Of a stretch of 5,727 bases of DNA, positions 4,243 to 5,727 are shown in pieces. The notes beneath the pieces are model-generated. The model was given only the letters and a program-made list of their open reading frames with translations. It made no database searches and was not told where the DNA came from. This DNA comes from Spirochaetaceae bacterium. GTDB taxonomy: Bacteria > Spirochaetota > Spirochaetia > Treponematales > Breznakiellaceae. Numbering within the stretch: the stretch's first letter is position 1; every line of letters begins with the position of its first letter. Both the position numbers and the translations under genes were made by a program. Where the stretch lies: contig JAIRNN010000213.1 of NCBI GenBank assembly GCA_031257995.1, positions 1 through 5,727 on the forward strand, given 5' to 3'.

Positions 4243-4279
4243 ACAAAAAAGCCCCGCCCGCTCGCGCGGATGGGGCTTT
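4243..4279 (-). terminator. Rho-independent terminator of the - strand barrel gene
   Basis: Read on the - strand, AAAGCCCC (4279-4272) pairs with GGGGCTTT (4255-4248), with additional GC pairing inside, and the U-tract continues to 4245. It lies about 40 bases past the stop of the 4318-5697 gene. On the + strand the tract after the stem is short, so it acts mainly leftward. Confidence 0.9.
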
Positions 4280-4317
4280 CACTCCTGCTTAGCTTTTCGT
4301 GAGGCTACCCTACACGA

Positions 4318-5697
4318 CTAGAAACTCCAGTTGAAGTCAACCTGGAACTGGTTGGCGATGGGGCTCACATCGTCATTCTTAGCATTCTTCCATGATACCG
4401 CGCCGATCTTGTTGATCTTGTCGAATATCTCGATGCTGCTGGAACCGAGGGTGATCTTGATGCCCGGTTTGATGTAGAGGCCCGCGCCCGCAATATACGG
4501 ATCGGCGCCGTCCTTTTCCTGTCCCGCGAACCATGCCACATTATCGGAACCGATCTGGATATAGGCGTTGATCGGGTCGGTTATCTTGTAATCGGCGCCG
4601 ATACGGAACGCGACTATCGGATCGCCCAACGCTTCAACAGGGACATTCGTCCGCTCATAGTCAGAGGACACAATAGTCGTCCAAACATCGTTTATGTTTT
4701 CCAGCTTGCCTTTGTGTGCGCCGTCCGATTCGGGGGCCTCGTTCTGCACGGTGAAGTCGCCCTGGAGGTGGGCGGACAGTTTTCCGGCGGTGAATATGCC
4801 TTTCAGTCCAAAGCGGCTGTAGCCGATTTTTCCCTGCTTCGCGTATTTCCGGGTGTCGAACCTGCCGTCAACCACGACCTTGAGCGCGTCAATCGGGTTT
4901 ACTTCGATACCGACAATCGCGTCAAACCACGGGTCATAGCCGGGGATCGCCGGGGATCCTGCTATTAACTCCCACGTATCTACAGTACTGGGGTCATCAT
5001 CATCATCTTTCCAGCCGTACGAATCTTCCCCGGCGGCAACGTCATCAGTACCCGGCTTGAGAGCCACACCCAGTGCCGCGCTGATCAAAGAAGACTTGTA
5101 CAGGCCGCCGACCACCCAGCCGCCGAACGCGTGGTCAATGGTGAGCGCTTCCTTCACCACCAGCCCGCCGCCGAAGGACAGGCCGTCCACGATTTTGAAC
5201 TCGGCGCGGACACCCGTGATCGCGTCAACGCTGGGGTCAAACACGTTGGCGCCGAGCTTGCCCAGACCCCACAGGTCGTCCCCGATAACCCCGCCGGAAA
5301 GCACGATCTTCGAATCAAGCAGGTTTGCCCAGCCGTAGGCGTACTTCGTGGTGAAAGGCGCCGTCGTGTCGCCGCCGAAGCTCAGGGACTGGAACCGGAT
5401 CTTCGCGCCGCCCCAGTCGCCCGAGTAGGTAACCGTCAGACGGGTACGGAAATCCTTGTCCGCGTCGTTGTTAAACCCGCGCACCTTGGTGTCGTACGCG
5501 GTGTCCTCGTTGCCGTCGTCGACAGAGTCCGCCCTGATACCGGTCTTCACCTCGCCCGCGATCGTCAGTCCGTTACCCACATCCAAAGCGAACACCGAGC
5601 CCGCCACGAAACCGAGAGTTAGGAGAAAAACTAAAACTTTTTGGGGAGGTTTCCGCCGTGCCGCGTTCAGTTTACCGGGCGGGCGGCGGGGTGTCAA
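4318..5697 (-). CDS. Outer-membrane beta-barrel (porin-like) protein, full length
   Basis: The protein has a Sec signal peptide (KVLVFLLTLGFVAGSVFA, cleaved before LDVGNG) and a mature part of about 420 residues rich in amphipathic strands. It ends NQFQVDFNWSF, the terminal-Phe signal for barrel insertion, and is a paralogue of the gene at 1-744. An Asp-rich loop (DDDDD near 4993-5007) is probably surface-exposed. The start is a problem. The longest frame opens at TTG 5697, but that TTG is the first three bases of a consensus -35 box, and residues 1-19 (Pro/Arg-rich) look untranslated. A normal start just before the KVLVF stretch (about 5640) would be expected, yet no ATG, GTG or TTG lies there. 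The coordinates given are the open-frame maximum. Role: surface channel or adhesin-like porin; substrate unknown. Confidence 0.85.
   Translation of the reverse strand: MTPRRPPGKLNAARRKPPQKVLVFLLTLGFVAGSVFALDVGNGLTIAGEVKTGIRADSVDDGNEDTAYDTKVRGFNNDADKDFRTRLTVTYSGDWGGAKIRFQSLSFGGDTTAPFTTKYAYGWANLLDSKIVLSGGVIGDDLWGLGKLGANVFDPSVDAITGVRAEFKIVDGLSFGGGLVVKEALTIDHAFGGWVVGGLYKSSLISAALGVALKPGTDDVAAGEDSYGWKDDDDDPSTVDTWELIAGSPAIPGYDPWFDAIVGIEVNPIDALKVVVDGRFDTRKYAKQGKIGYSRFGLKGIFTAGKLSAHLQGDFTVQNEAPESDGAHKGKLENINDVWTTIVSSDYERTNVPVEALGDPIVAFRIGADYKITDPINAYIQIGSDNVAWFAGQEKDGADPYIAGAGLYIKPGIKITLGSSSIEIFDKINKIGAVSWKNAKNDDVSPIANQFQVDFNWSF
5669..5697 (-). promoter_or_regulatory. Sigma-70 type promoter of the - strand barrel gene
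   Basis: On the - strand, TTGACA (5697-5692), a 17-base GC-rich spacer and TAAACT (5674-5669) match a strong promoter. Transcription should start near 5662, about 20 bases before the signal-peptide codons begin. The spacing equals that of the operon promoter at 1325-1353. Confidence 0.7.
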
Positions 5698-5727
5698 CGC
5701 AGGCGGGAATCAGGCTGATTGTGGATG

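Noticed and set aside
4939..4958. GCCGGGGATC direct duplication in the barrel gene
   Set aside because: Two adjacent 10-bp copies inside an intact frame; the period is not a multiple of three and the protein reads well, so chance similarity is the simplest explanation.
4714..5622. Open frames on the + strand opposite the barrel gene
   Set aside because: They are antisense shadows of a gene with clear signal peptide and barrel features; no ribosome binding sites and no protein-like composition.

Overview
The window looks like part of a spirochaete chromosome, most likely a gut Treponema. This rests mainly on the two flanking genes, which belong to a treponemal-type family of outer-membrane beta-barrel proteins. 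They end in FQVDFNW(V/S)F with a C-terminal Phe and share blocks such as EVNPIDALKVV, HLQGD, AFRIGADYK and SSIEIFDKIN. The genus is my inference from sequence memory, not a database result. No rRNA, tRNA, transposase or true CRISPR array is visible.

Layout. Positions 1-744 hold the 3' end of one barrel gene (+ strand), closed by a strong terminator at 774-803. Positions 5697-4318 hold a full-length paralogue on the - strand, closed by a terminator at 4243-4279. The two paralogues are convergent, and everything between them is accessory material of a different character.

The accessory part has three sections. (1) 804-1290 is GC-rich, has no credible gene, and is a chain of about a dozen perfect or near-perfect hairpins, including four tandem 23-bp units that each fold into a hairpin. 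(2) 1325-3509 is a compact + strand operon behind a near-consensus promoter (TTGACA-17-TATACT) with an inverted repeat over the start site. It holds a 36-codon ORF, a membrane-protein region broken into three overlapping frames at two poly-A runs, and two tandemly duplicated secreted proteins of about 165-170 residues. Neighbouring frames mostly overlap or abut (ATGA overlaps at 1469 and 2432), so they are probably co-translated. (3) 3510-4200 starts with a densely structured stretch: nested stems, then six 11-bp GGCTAAAGCC units enclosed by a 9-bp stem, then two more 7-bp hairpins. An AT-rich segment follows, with a degraded inverted repeat and the C-terminal piece of a HepT-like HEPN toxin.

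My best reading of the operon is a small uncharacterised envelope system: a two-helix inner-membrane protein with a beta-rich extracytoplasmic domain and a Pro-Thr-Glu tail, made with two exported beta-sandwich proteins. If the poly-A shifts are real, the three membrane frames form one protein of about 322 residues. The function is unknown. The structured DNA or RNA on either side and the relic toxin fragment suggest this is a hotspot between two recombining barrel genes.
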